Below, piece after piece: positions 42,674-50,677 of a DNA stretch of 64,000 nucleotides. The first letter of the stretch is position 1. Every line of letters begins with the position of its first letter. A model generated the notes under the pieces. The model was given only the letters and a program-made list of their open reading frames with translations, ran no database searches and had not been told where the DNA came from. The translations under genes were made by a program, and so were the position numbers. Source of the stretch: Clostridium sp. (lineage in GTDB: Bacteria > Bacillota > Clostridia > Lachnospirales > Lachnospiraceae); NCBI GenBank assembly GCA_023664605.1, contig JAMPFF010000001.1:337714-401713 (forward strand). Direction: 5' to 3'.

Positions 42674-44708
42674 AATCATACGGACATTGATGAAAAAGGA
42701 AATACTGGATGTTTTTCGCGATAAAAAGACGGTTATTATGATGTTGGTGGTGCCTGTTATATTATATCCGCTTATTTTTATTGGCGCAATGCTTGTTACC
42801 TCGGCTATTTCCTCCAGTATGGATGAGCAGAATTACCGGATTGCGGTAGAGGCGGAGGATGACGGCGCATTTTTACATACCCTGATGGAAAAGAATGCGG
42901 AGGATGGAACGGATAAAGAAGAGGACAATACTTATCGGATGACGATATATGATGCCGCAGGCGATGATTCCACGGATTATATGACGAAGCTGCGGGAAGA
43001 GGAGATAGACGCTTATGTTGTCGGGAAAATGCAGGATAACAAAATGCGTTACGACGTATATTATTTATCATCCGTTGCCAATTCTTCCCATGCGGGCAGT
43101 ATCGTGATGGATGTTTTAGAAGAGTTCAAGGAAGAGATGACCAAGAATAAAATCTGGCAGGCGGGGCTGCATACCAGCGATATTTTAGAGCCGATTTTAT
43201 ATGAGGAACAGGATATTGCAACGGATGAGCAGTCGATTGGCAGTATTATGGGTATGGTTTTACCGTTTATGCTGATTATCAGCCTGTTGATGGGGACGAT
43301 GTATCCGGCGATTGACACCACGGCGGGAGAGCGGGAAAGAGGCACTTTGGAAACAATATTGACTTTGCCGGTCACCAATAAACAGTTAATCATATCAAAA
43401 TTTTTAACGGTGGCAATCATCGGTATGATATCCGCGTTTCTCAATATTCTATCCATGGGAGGCATCGCTTATTATATATATCAGATTATGGAATTGGAGA
43501 CGGAGGTGCAGTCATTTGATTTGACAGGATTCATCCCGGCAATTTTGGTAAGTATTCTGGCAGTTTTTGTATTTTCCTTATTCATCAGTGCGATAACAAT
43601 GTGCGTGACTTCCTTTGCCAAAAGTTACAAGGAGGCGAATAACTATATCACGCCGCTGATGCTGGTGATTATGTTTACAGGATATATCGGGTTTATTCCG
43701 AATATTGAACTGACGCAGACGATGGCGATGGTTCCGGTTGCCAATATCTGCCTGTTGATTAAAAATATGCTGGTCTTTAAAATAGATTATACGATAATTG
43801 CGGCAGTGCTTTTTTCCAATGTTGCCTATGCGGTGTTAGCGATTTTATTTTTAAGCAAAATCTATGACAGCGAAGCGATTTTATTCGGGGACGCCAAAGG
43901 CGGCATGCAGCTTTTTGAAAAGCGCAGCAATTTACAAAAAGGCGGCGTACCGACTATGTCCGATGTCTGGTTTGTGGCGGCGGTGACGATTGTACTCATC
44001 TTATATGCGGGCAGCATCTTACAGGTAAAATATGGACTGGCTGGCGTATTTGGCACGCAGATGATTATTCTGCTGGTGCCGCTTGGCGTGATACTATATA
44101 CGAAGAAAGATATTGTTAAGACATACGGTTTTCAAAAGACGGGAGCGAAAAATTATCTGGGCGGGTTTTTTGTTATTACCGGTATGTTTTTTATCAACTT
44201 GGTTATTTCCGCCGGATTAATCAGCCTGTTTCCGAACAGTGCGGACAAGGTGACAACGACGTTTTCCGAACTGCTGGATGGCAATGTATTTGCCTTGTTA
44301 TTGGTAATAGCCATCGCGCCTGCGATTTGTGAAGAACTGTTTTTCCGCGGCATGGTTTTTCACGCCATGAAAGAAAGATACCGTATCATCACGGCTCTTT
44401 TGGGCGTTGCCGTGTTGTTTGGACTCTTCCATATGAGCATGGTAAAATTTATTCCGACCACATTACTGGGATTTGTTTTATGTTATGTCGTATATGCGAC
44501 GGACAGCATCTATCCGGCAATGCTGATGCACTGTGTCAATAACGCGTTCAGCGTGCTGATATCCTGCTTTACAAAGCAGTTAGAAGCGGTTATGCCGGTA
44601 TTGTATCAGGAAACCCTGAAAGTTTCCGATGTTCTGCTTTTGCTGGGTATAGGACTTATATTAGTCAGTATCGGGCTGGGGCTTTTGCCGAAGAAGAGGA
44701 TATCATAA
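42663..44708 (+). CDS. NatB-like ABC permease fused to a CPBP intramembrane protease
   Basis: This fusion has 681 residues. Residues 1-400 are an ABC-2 permease: a first helix, a large extracytoplasmic loop, then five helices after MGMVLPFMLIISLLMG. From about residue 430 a CPBP (Abi/Rce1) protease follows, with EELFFRG (Glu pair near 557), FGLFHMS and MLMHCVNN supplying the metal-site His residues. The protease half may process or regulate the transporter or an exported peptide. This fusion is found in Firmicutes. Confidence 0.9.
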   Translation: MNTKIIRTLMKKEILDVFRDKKTVIMMLVVPVILYPLIFIGAMLVTSAISSSMDEQNYRIAVEAEDDGAFLHTLMEKNAEDGTDKEEDNTYRMTIYDAAGDDSTDYMTKLREEEIDAYVVGKMQDNKMRYDVYYLSSVANSSHAGSIVMDVLEEFKEEMTKNKIWQAGLHTSDILEPILYEEQDIATDEQSIGSIMGMVLPFMLIISLLMGTMYPAIDTTAGERERGTLETILTLPVTNKQLIISKFLTVAIIGMISAFLNILSMGGIAYYIYQIMELETEVQSFDLTGFIPAILVSILAVFVFSLFISAITMCVTSFAKSYKEANNYITPLMLVIMFTGYIGFIPNIELTQTMAMVPVANICLLIKNMLVFKIDYTIIAAVLFSNVAYAVLAILFLSKIYDSEAILFGDAKGGMQLFEKRSNLQKGGVPTMSDVWFVAAVTIVLILYAGSILQVKYGLAGVFGTQMIILLVPLGVILYTKKDIVKTYGFQKTGAKNYLGGFFVITGMFFINLVISAGLISLFPNSADKVTTTFSELLDGNVFALLLVIAIAPAICEELFFRGMVFHAMKERYRIITALLGVAVLFGLFHMSMVKFIPTTLLGFVLCYVVYATDSIYPAMLMHCVNNAFSVLISCFTKQLEAVMPVLYQETLKVSDVLLLLGIGLILVSIGLGLLPKKRIS

Positions 44709-44710
44709 CT

Positions 44711-45481
44711 ATGTCAGAAACAACCGAAAAAGAACTACAGCAGTTAAAAAAACGCCTGTTGGAACTGGCGGAAAAATCATATAACAGAAGTATTTATACT
44801 TATACGCCTTTTTTAAGCCTTTCGCAGCAGCAGGCGTTTTACGCGGTAGAGGACGAGATTTCCTATGCCGGATATGCCATGGAGGGCGGATCTCCCATCT
44901 GCGAGCGCAAAATGATACGTTTTGGCTCCCCCGAAAATCTTGGCTATGAGGAAAGCTTCCCGATTGCCTGTCTTAAAATGCAGCCGGTAACGCCTAAGTT
45001 TGCGGACGCTTTGACGCACAGGGATTTTCTGGGCGCCATCATGAATCTTGGTATTGAACGCGCCACGATAGGAGATATTTTTGTACAGGAAAAAAGCGGC
45101 GTCTTATTCTGTCAGGAAGCAATCGCGCCCTATCTGTTAGAGAATCTCCGTCAGGTAAAACATACGAATATGACCTGCTATATCATGGAAGATACGGCGG
45201 ATATACAAAACCCTGAGCCGACAGAAGTTTCACTGGCGGTTTCGTCCGCAAGGATTGACAGCGTGGTTGCAAAGATTTATCATATTTCAAGGAGCGATAG
45301 TCTGGATTTATTCCTTGCGGGCAGAATTTTTGTAAACGGCGTCACGATGGAAAATAATAGTTACCAGTTAAAGGAAAAAGATGCCGTGACCGTGCGCGGA
45401 TACGGGAAGTTTCTGTATTATGGGAAGTTCGGCGAGACACGCAAAGGAAAAGAGAGGGTAACGGTCGGGATATTCGGCTGA
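44711..45481 (+). CDS. YlmH-like S4-domain RNA-binding protein
   Basis: This protein of 256 residues has an N-terminal YlmH domain (YTPFLSLSQQQAFYAVEDE, GIERATIGDIFVQE) and a C-terminal S4 domain from about 180 (SSARIDSVVAKIYHISRSDS, LDLFLAGRIFVNG). YlmH proteins are linked to ribosome rescue or cell division clusters. Here the gene is outside a division cluster and 2 nt after the ABC permease. Confidence 0.88.
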   Translation: MSETTEKELQQLKKRLLELAEKSYNRSIYTYTPFLSLSQQQAFYAVEDEISYAGYAMEGGSPICERKMIRFGSPENLGYEESFPIACLKMQPVTPKFADALTHRDFLGAIMNLGIERATIGDIFVQEKSGVLFCQEAIAPYLLENLRQVKHTNMTCYIMEDTADIQNPEPTEVSLAVSSARIDSVVAKIYHISRSDSLDLFLAGRIFVNGVTMENNSYQLKEKDAVTVRGYGKFLYYGKFGETRKGKERVTVGIFG

Positions 45482-45514
45482 TGCTTTCTTAATACACGAC
45501 GGGGGAAAACGGAT

Positions 45515-46429
45515 ATGTCTTACTACAGCATGACGCAATGGCTATTTTTCTTTTATTTTTATTCCTTCTGCGGATGGTGCTTTGAATCCGCATATGTTTC
45601 CATAAAAGAGCGTAAATGGGTCAACCGCGGTTTTATGAGGGGACCTTTTTTACCGTTATATGGAAGCGGCGCGCTGATGATGTTTGTTGTTTCCATGCCG
45701 TTTCAGGACAATGTGGTTTTAACCTATTTTGCGGGTTGTATCGGGGCGACTGCCTTAGAGTATGTGACCGGCGTGGTGATGGAAACGCTTTTTAAAATCC
45801 GCTACTGGGATTATTCCGATAAGAAATTTAACTTTCAGGGGCGCATCTGCCTGACTTCCACGATCGCATGGGGGTTTTTAACGATTGGCATGACAAGGAT
45901 TGTGCATAGGCCGGTTGAACAGTTTGTACTGGCGATACCGAAAGATATTTTGGGATATGTGACTTTTCTTTTGACAATTTTTATCGTCGCCGATTTTGCG
46001 CTTTCTTTTAAAGCGGCTCTGGATATCTATGATATCCTTGTAAAAATGCAGAGAGTCAAAGAAGAAATGGTGCGTATGCAGAAAAGGCTGGATGTTATTG
46101 CCGCTTTTAACAACGAGGAGAAAGAGCAGAAAAAGCTGGAGCGCGAAATCAGGCTGGACGAGCTGGCGGAAGAATTGGAACAGCGTTTAGGCAGTATTAA
46201 AGAGACCATCCAGAATATGCCTGACAGCTATGTGGACAATGTGCGCGACGAGATTGCGGATTTGCGCGCGCGCTATAACTTATATATGGAGAGCCGGAAG
46301 CAGTATAAAGAACCCTTGGACTTCTATCAGCGGGATATGCTCCGTAACAATCCGGGTATGAAGTCCGGCAGGTTTAAAGACACGCTGGATGAATTAAAGA
46401 GCGTAGTCACGGATAAATCAGATTCCTAG
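45515..46429 (+). CDS. DUF1113-like putative ABC-transporter type IV membrane protein
   Basis: The 304 residues start with WLFFFYFYSFCGWCFESAYV, then VNRGFMRGPFLPLYGSGAL, the hallmark of the family once named ABC-transporter type IV. Five or six hydrophobic helices run up to about residue 170, and a coiled-coil tail of 120 residues follows. The biochemical role is unknown. It converges with the PHP gene. Confidence 0.85.
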   Translation: MSYYSMTQWLFFFYFYSFCGWCFESAYVSIKERKWVNRGFMRGPFLPLYGSGALMMFVVSMPFQDNVVLTYFAGCIGATALEYVTGVVMETLFKIRYWDYSDKKFNFQGRICLTSTIAWGFLTIGMTRIVHRPVEQFVLAIPKDILGYVTFLLTIFIVADFALSFKAALDIYDILVKMQRVKEEMVRMQKRLDVIAAFNNEEKEQKKLEREIRLDELAEELEQRLGSIKETIQNMPDSYVDNVRDEIADLRARYNLYMESRKQYKEPLDFYQRDMLRNNPGMKSGRFKDTLDELKSVVTDKSDS

Positions 46430-46432
46430 CTT

Positions 46433-46462
46433 ATAAATCGAGTGCGGAAGCGCTCGATTTAT
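46433..46462. terminator. Bidirectional hairpin between convergent genes
   Basis: A perfect 10-bp stem ATAAATCGAG (46433-46442)/CTCGATTTAT (46453-46462) separates two convergent genes. There is no long T run, so the terminator role is likely but weak. It overlaps the last codons of the PHP gene. Confidence 0.5.
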
Positions 46463-47280
46463 GCCAGAGTAATATATTTGGTTTTATGCCGATGGACAGG
46501 CGGCAGAAGTTTACTTTTCGCCAGTTCTAACTCTCTTGCCCTGCTTCTGTAAGCGGCGAGAAATTTGTTGTAAAACCAGAAAGAATAAACCAGTACGTTG
46601 TTAATTTTGCCAAGCTTCTGCTTTGTGGTATGAAAATAGTGGGAGCCGCCGGCAACAATCGGCGCGCCGTTTTTGATGCACTGTATCAATTCGGATTCAT
46701 TTTCTACTTTATCGGGCAGGATGGTATACCCAAGACCCACGCAGTCGGGTTTATGGGAATCGCTGCCGCCGATGCCCGGCAGGTGATATCTGGAAGCGAG
46801 CGCTTTCGCGCAGTCATTGGATATATCTTCCTCGCAGGCATTGAAAATTTCTATAAAATCAAATTTGCGGATTAATTTTTCTTTTAACCGTTTTCCGCTC
46901 CGCGTATTAAAAATACTTAAAAATTTTTCTCCGCAAGGGTGCGCGGGTCCTAAAATGCCGCCGTAGCGGTGTACAATCTCAATCAGAATCAGTACCGGCA
47001 GCCCCCGCATTTCCAAAAGCCTCGGATGGATGCCGGACGGCATAATGATAAGGATATGTCCGGCGTCTAACGTGTCGTATTCGATGCCGCACAGTACGGC
47101 AAAATTTTTCGGTTTGTTTTTTAACTTTTTATAATAGCGGTACGCTTTATAGGAGTTGTGGTCGGTAATCAACATGCCGTCGAAACCGTTCTGTTTTAAG
47201 ATAGCGATATTATCGAGAAGCGCCGTCTTTCCATCGGGAGAACCCTCTTTCGTATGACAGTGCATGTCCAGTTTCATCAT
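46459..47280 (-). CDS. PHP-domain metal-dependent phosphoesterase
   Basis: This 273-residue protein has all PHP metal motifs: DMHCHTKEGSPDG near the N-terminus, ITDHNSY, GIEYDT, LGPAHPCG and GGSDSHKPD. The fold hydrolyses phosphoester bonds with two or three metals (nucleoside bisphosphate or RNA 5'-end activities in relatives). AAAGG precedes ATG 47280; an upstream frame extension of 39 residues is hydrophobic and lacks a site. Confidence 0.88.
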   Translation of the reverse strand: MMKLDMHCHTKEGSPDGKTALLDNIAILKQNGFDGMLITDHNSYKAYRYYKKLKNKPKNFAVLCGIEYDTLDAGHILIIMPSGIHPRLLEMRGLPVLILIEIVHRYGGILGPAHPCGEKFLSIFNTRSGKRLKEKLIRKFDFIEIFNACEEDISNDCAKALASRYHLPGIGGSDSHKPDCVGLGYTILPDKVENESELIQCIKNGAPIVAGGSHYFHTTKQKLGKINNVLVYSFWFYNKFLAAYRSRARELELAKSKLLPPVHRHKTKYITLA

Positions 47281-47344
47281 GATAAAATAACCTTTCTGTT
47301 TGTGTTGATATAAACAGTATACCAGATTTTTTGAAAAAATAGTA

Positions 47345-47373
47345 TTGACAATTTGTAACAGATGGATTATTGT
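47345..47373 (+). promoter_or_regulatory. Promoter of the T-box leader
   Basis: TTGACA (47345-47350), a 17-nt spacer and TATTGT (47368-47373) stand about 35 nt before the start of T-box stem I. Confidence 0.7.
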
Positions 47374-47407
47374 GTAATAAATTAAAATAAGAATCAAACC
47401 TGTGAGA

Positions 47408-47676
47408 AAGAGTAGTAAGTATAAGAAAACCGTTACAGAGAGCCATTGGTGGTGGAAAATGGCAGGGAGCTTATACCGAATGGACTTTTGAGGCCGGACT
47501 GAAAACAGATGTTGAGTAAGCTCCGGCGGGAACCGTACCCGTTATCAATCCGGCATATATCATGCGTATATGATAAGAGTGGGCTGTGAATGGATTTTCG
47601 GCAGTCAATTTGAGTGGTACCGCGATAATAAGTTAGTTATTACCGTCTCAAGCATACATGCTTGGGGCGTTTTTTT
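47408..47676 (+). promoter_or_regulatory. T-box riboswitch, probably tRNA-Trp responsive
   Basis: Stem I contains AGAGAGCC and a purine-rich loop; a UGG triplet followed by A (47481-47484) lies in the expected specifier position, indicating tryptophan. The T-box sequence TGAGTGGTACCGCG is at 47611-47624. The terminator CGTCTCAAGCAT/ATGCTTGGGGCG (47644-47669) ends in seven Ts. Uncharged tRNA-Trp should stabilise the antiterminator and switch on the ABC importer. Confidence 0.9.
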
Positions 47677-47683
47677 ATGCACA

Positions 47684-47761
47684 GGGCTGCATATAGTATT
47701 TTGCTGCTTTGCAGCATGCAGCCCGCGCGGCGAGCAGGGGAGAAAAGCCTTCCCCTACTCG
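47684..47761 (+). other. Two strong hairpins between T-box terminator and start codon
   Basis: Hairpin 1 pairs GGGCTGCAT (47684-47692) with ATGCAGCCC (47716-47724), with a nested GCTGC/GCAGC. Hairpin 2 pairs CGAGCAGGGGA (47731-47741) with TCCCCTACTCG (47751-47761), with one mismatch. Neither has a T run. They may be processing or stability structures, or an inserted repeat. Confidence 0.6.
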
Positions 47762-47800
47762 ATTGTAATTTTAAGGTAATAGGAAAAGGAGGAAATTATT

Positions 47801-48895
47801 ATGAAGAAAAAAACAATGGCTTTATTACTGGCAATGACAACGGTGGCGGCGATGGTGACAGGCTGCGGCAGCACAGGGGATAGCGGTGCGGATACCGCGT
47901 CCACAGGAACGCAGACGGATGATGGCGGCGATTCTGCGGCAGGCGGGGCTTATAAGGTAGGTATCGTACAGTATGTGGACGACGCTTCTTTGAACCAGAT
48001 TGTAGCCGCGGTGCAGGCACAGCTTGACGCTAAGGGAGCAGAGCTGGGTGTTACGTTCGATTATAAGGACTATACCTACAACGGCCAGGCGGATTCCACG
48101 ACCATGAACCAGATTGCCACGGATTTAATCGCATCCGAGGTGGATATTATCATTCCGGTGGCGACGCCGACCGCTATGGTAATGCAGAATGCAACGGCGG
48201 AAAATCCAAAAGCGGATGGAAGCCTTATCCCGATTGTCTTTTCCGCGGTATCAGACCCGGCAGGCGCAGGGCTTGTGAATAGCATGGACGCGCCGGGCTC
48301 CAATATCACGGGAACGTCAGACGCTTTAAATACGGACGCCGTTTTTGATTTGATGTTTGCGGCAAATCCGGATATTGATACGGTAGGGCTTTTATATGAT
48401 AAGAGCCAGGATTCCTCTACGGCGGCGATTGCGGCGGCAAAAGCCTACTGTGAGGCAAAAGGCGTTACGGTGGTAGAAAAGACCGGTACGAATAACGGAG
48501 AAATCTCCCTGGCGGCGGACGCGCTTGTGGCGGCAAACGTACAGGCGATCTTCACGCCTACGGACAACAACGTCATGACGGCGGAACTTGCCATCTATGA
48601 GAAATTTATCGACGCGGGCATTCCGCATTACTGCGGCGCGGACTCCTTTGCATTAAACGGCGCGTTTTTAGGATACGGCGTAAACTATGAACAGCTTGGT
48701 ACGGCGACTGCGGATATGGCGGTGGAAATCTTAGTAAACGGCGCGGATCCGGCGAATATGGCGGTCGTTACCATGGATAACGGCATTGCGACGGTCAATA
48801 CGGAGACGGCACAGGCAATCGGCTTAGACTATGGCATGTTTGCGGATATGTGTACGGATTTAGTGGAAATCCAGACCGCGGAATCATTTAATTAA
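47801..48895 (+). CDS. trpX: ABC transporter substrate-binding lipoprotein (TrpX-type)
   Basis: This lipoprotein of 364 residues has signal peptide and lipobox VTGC, then a Gly/Ser/Asp-rich linker. The type I binding fold has YKVGIVQYVDDASLNQIVAA, PIVFSAVSDPAGAGLV, TVGLLYDKSQDSSTAAI and a late YGVNYEQLGT. This is the ABC_sub_bind family. The tryptophan T-box upstream points to tryptophan or a precursor as ligand. AGGAGG precedes the ATG. Confidence 0.88.
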   Translation: MKKKTMALLLAMTTVAAMVTGCGSTGDSGADTASTGTQTDDGGDSAAGGAYKVGIVQYVDDASLNQIVAAVQAQLDAKGAELGVTFDYKDYTYNGQADSTTMNQIATDLIASEVDIIIPVATPTAMVMQNATAENPKADGSLIPIVFSAVSDPAGAGLVNSMDAPGSNITGTSDALNTDAVFDLMFAANPDIDTVGLLYDKSQDSSTAAIAAAKAYCEAKGVTVVEKTGTNNGEISLAADALVAANVQAIFTPTDNNVMTAELAIYEKFIDAGIPHYCGADSFALNGAFLGYGVNYEQLGTATADMAVEILVNGADPANMAVVTMDNGIATVNTETAQAIGLDYGMFADMCTDLVEIQTAESFN

Positions 48896-48919
48896 GAATA
48901 AGAACAGGATGGGAAATTT

Positions 48920-49861
48920 ATGGCTTCCATATTTACATTATCCATTTTACAAAGCGCATTGGAATTAGGATGTATTTATTCCCTGGTGGCGTTAGCGTTG
49001 TTTATTTCGTTCAGCATACTAAATATTGCGGATTTATCGACGGACGGCTGTTTTACCCTAGGCTGTGCCGTCGGCGCAATGGTGACGCTTTCCGGGCATC
49101 CCTTTTTAGCGTTGTTCGCAGCGATGGGCGCGGGAATCTGCTCCGGCTTTATTACCGCATTTTTACAGACGAGAATGGGGGTTCCCTCTATTCTTGCCGG
49201 AATTATCGTCAATACGGGACTGTATACGGTCAATATCGCCGTGATGGACTTTACCTCGACGGTAAACCTGTTTGCTTGCGATACAATTTTCAGCCTGGCA
49301 AAAGGAAAAATCGCGGCGTCGTGGTATGATGACTGGTATAAGTTTTTGATTGTCTTTGTGATTGTATTGCTTATCGGCATCGTGCTTGCCTGGTTTTTAA
49401 ATACAAGGCTCGGGCTTTCCATCCGTGCGACGGGCGACAATGAATATATGGTGCGGGCGTCCAGCATTAACCCGCTTTTTATGATTACCGTGGGCTTATG
49501 CGTGGCAAATGCGTTGACCGCGCTCTCCGGCGCTATTTTAGGACAGTATCAGAAATCCTGCGATATCAACCTCGGAACCGGTATGGTGACGATTGCGCTT
49601 GCCAGCCTGATTATCGGCGAGACGCTAATCGGCAAAGGAAGCGTGCTAAGGAAAGTGGCGGGCGTGGTGCTTGGCAGCTGCTTATACCGCTTTATCGTGG
49701 CGGTCGCGCTGCGGCTGAATGTACCGGCGGAGGCTTTAAAGTTAGTGTCAGCGGTGATTGTAGCGGTGGCAATTTCTTTCCCGTATTTAAAGGAAAAATT
49801 CGGCTTTTACAGGCAAAAGAACAGACTGCTGAAAAAGAAAGGCGGTGGAAACGTATGTTAA
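48920..49861 (+). CDS. ABC transporter permease (TrpX system)
   Basis: This permease of 313 residues belongs to the BPD_transp_2 family with about eight hydrophobic helices. The cytoplasmic coupling segment GLSIRATGDNEYMVRASSIN is typical of LivH- and RbsC-type permeases. It follows the lipoprotein gene by 24 nt and overlaps the ATPase gene by 7 nt. A single permease gene implies a homodimer. Confidence 0.9.
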   Translation: MASIFTLSILQSALELGCIYSLVALALFISFSILNIADLSTDGCFTLGCAVGAMVTLSGHPFLALFAAMGAGICSGFITAFLQTRMGVPSILAGIIVNTGLYTVNIAVMDFTSTVNLFACDTIFSLAKGKIAASWYDDWYKFLIVFVIVLLIGIVLAWFLNTRLGLSIRATGDNEYMVRASSINPLFMITVGLCVANALTALSGAILGQYQKSCDINLGTGMVTIALASLIIGETLIGKGSVLRKVAGVVLGSCLYRFIVAVALRLNVPAEALKLVSAVIVAVAISFPYLKEKFGFYRQKNRLLKKKGGGNVC

Positions 49862-50658
49862 TACTGCAAAATATTTCCAAGACATTTAACGCCGGAACGG
49901 TCAATGAGAAAAAGGCTTTGGACAGTGTCAGTCTGCACTTGGCGGACGGAGACTTTGCGGCTATCGTGGGAAGCAACGGCGCGGGTAAATCCACGCTGTT
50001 TAATGCGATTACGGGCAATTTTTATGTGGATGAGGGAGAAATCATTCTCGACGGGGAGGACATTACCTATCAAAAGGAGCATATCAGAAGCAAGGTGATA
50101 GGGCATCTGTTTCAGGACCCGTTAAAAGGAACCGCGCCGCATATGACGATAGAGGAAAATATGGCGCTTGCCTATCTTCGCGCTTCCACGGCAAGACACG
50201 CATATTTCAGCCGTATAAACAGCAAAGAAAAACAGAAGTTCAAAGAACAGCTTTCGTTACTGAATATGGGTCTGGAAGATAGGATGAAACAGCCGGTGGG
50301 ACTGCTTTCCGGCGGACAGAGACAGGCGCTTACCCTGCTTATGGCAACGATGGTAACGCCTAAAATCCTGCTTTTAGACGAGCATACGGCGGCGTTAGAC
50401 CCCGCTACGGCGGATAAGGTGTTACAGCTGACAAGCCAAATAATCGCCGAAAGAAAAATTACCTGCCTGATGGTAACGCATAATATGAATCAGGCATTGG
50501 AGTTGGGAAACCGCACGTTGATGATGGACGGCGGCAGTATCGTCTTTGATGTGCAGGGAGAAGAAAGAGAGAAACTGACGGTGGACGATTTATTACAGCA
50601 GTTTAAAATATGTGCGGGGAAACGTCTGGATAACGACAGAATATTGTTATCTAAATAA
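49855..50658 (+). CDS. ABC transporter ATP-binding protein (TrpX system)
   Basis: This ATPase has 267 residues with Walker A GSNGAGKST (39-47), signature LLSGGQRQALT, Walker B ILLLDEH and H-loop VTHN. The ATG at 49855 overlaps the permease stop; the long upstream open frame is the permease gene read in another frame. It completes the T-box-controlled importer. Confidence 0.92.
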   Translation: MLILQNISKTFNAGTVNEKKALDSVSLHLADGDFAAIVGSNGAGKSTLFNAITGNFYVDEGEIILDGEDITYQKEHIRSKVIGHLFQDPLKGTAPHMTIEENMALAYLRASTARHAYFSRINSKEKQKFKEQLSLLNMGLEDRMKQPVGLLSGGQRQALTLLMATMVTPKILLLDEHTAALDPATADKVLQLTSQIIAERKITCLMVTHNMNQALELGNRTLMMDGGSIVFDVQGEEREKLTVDDLLQQFKICAGKRLDNDRILLSK

Positions 50659-50677
50659 ATGTAGGAGTAAAAAGGCT

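Noticed and set aside
49498-49854. 119-codon N-terminal extension of the TrpX-system ATPase
   Set aside because: It is the permease gene read in another frame; the ATPase begins at 49855 with its usual start.
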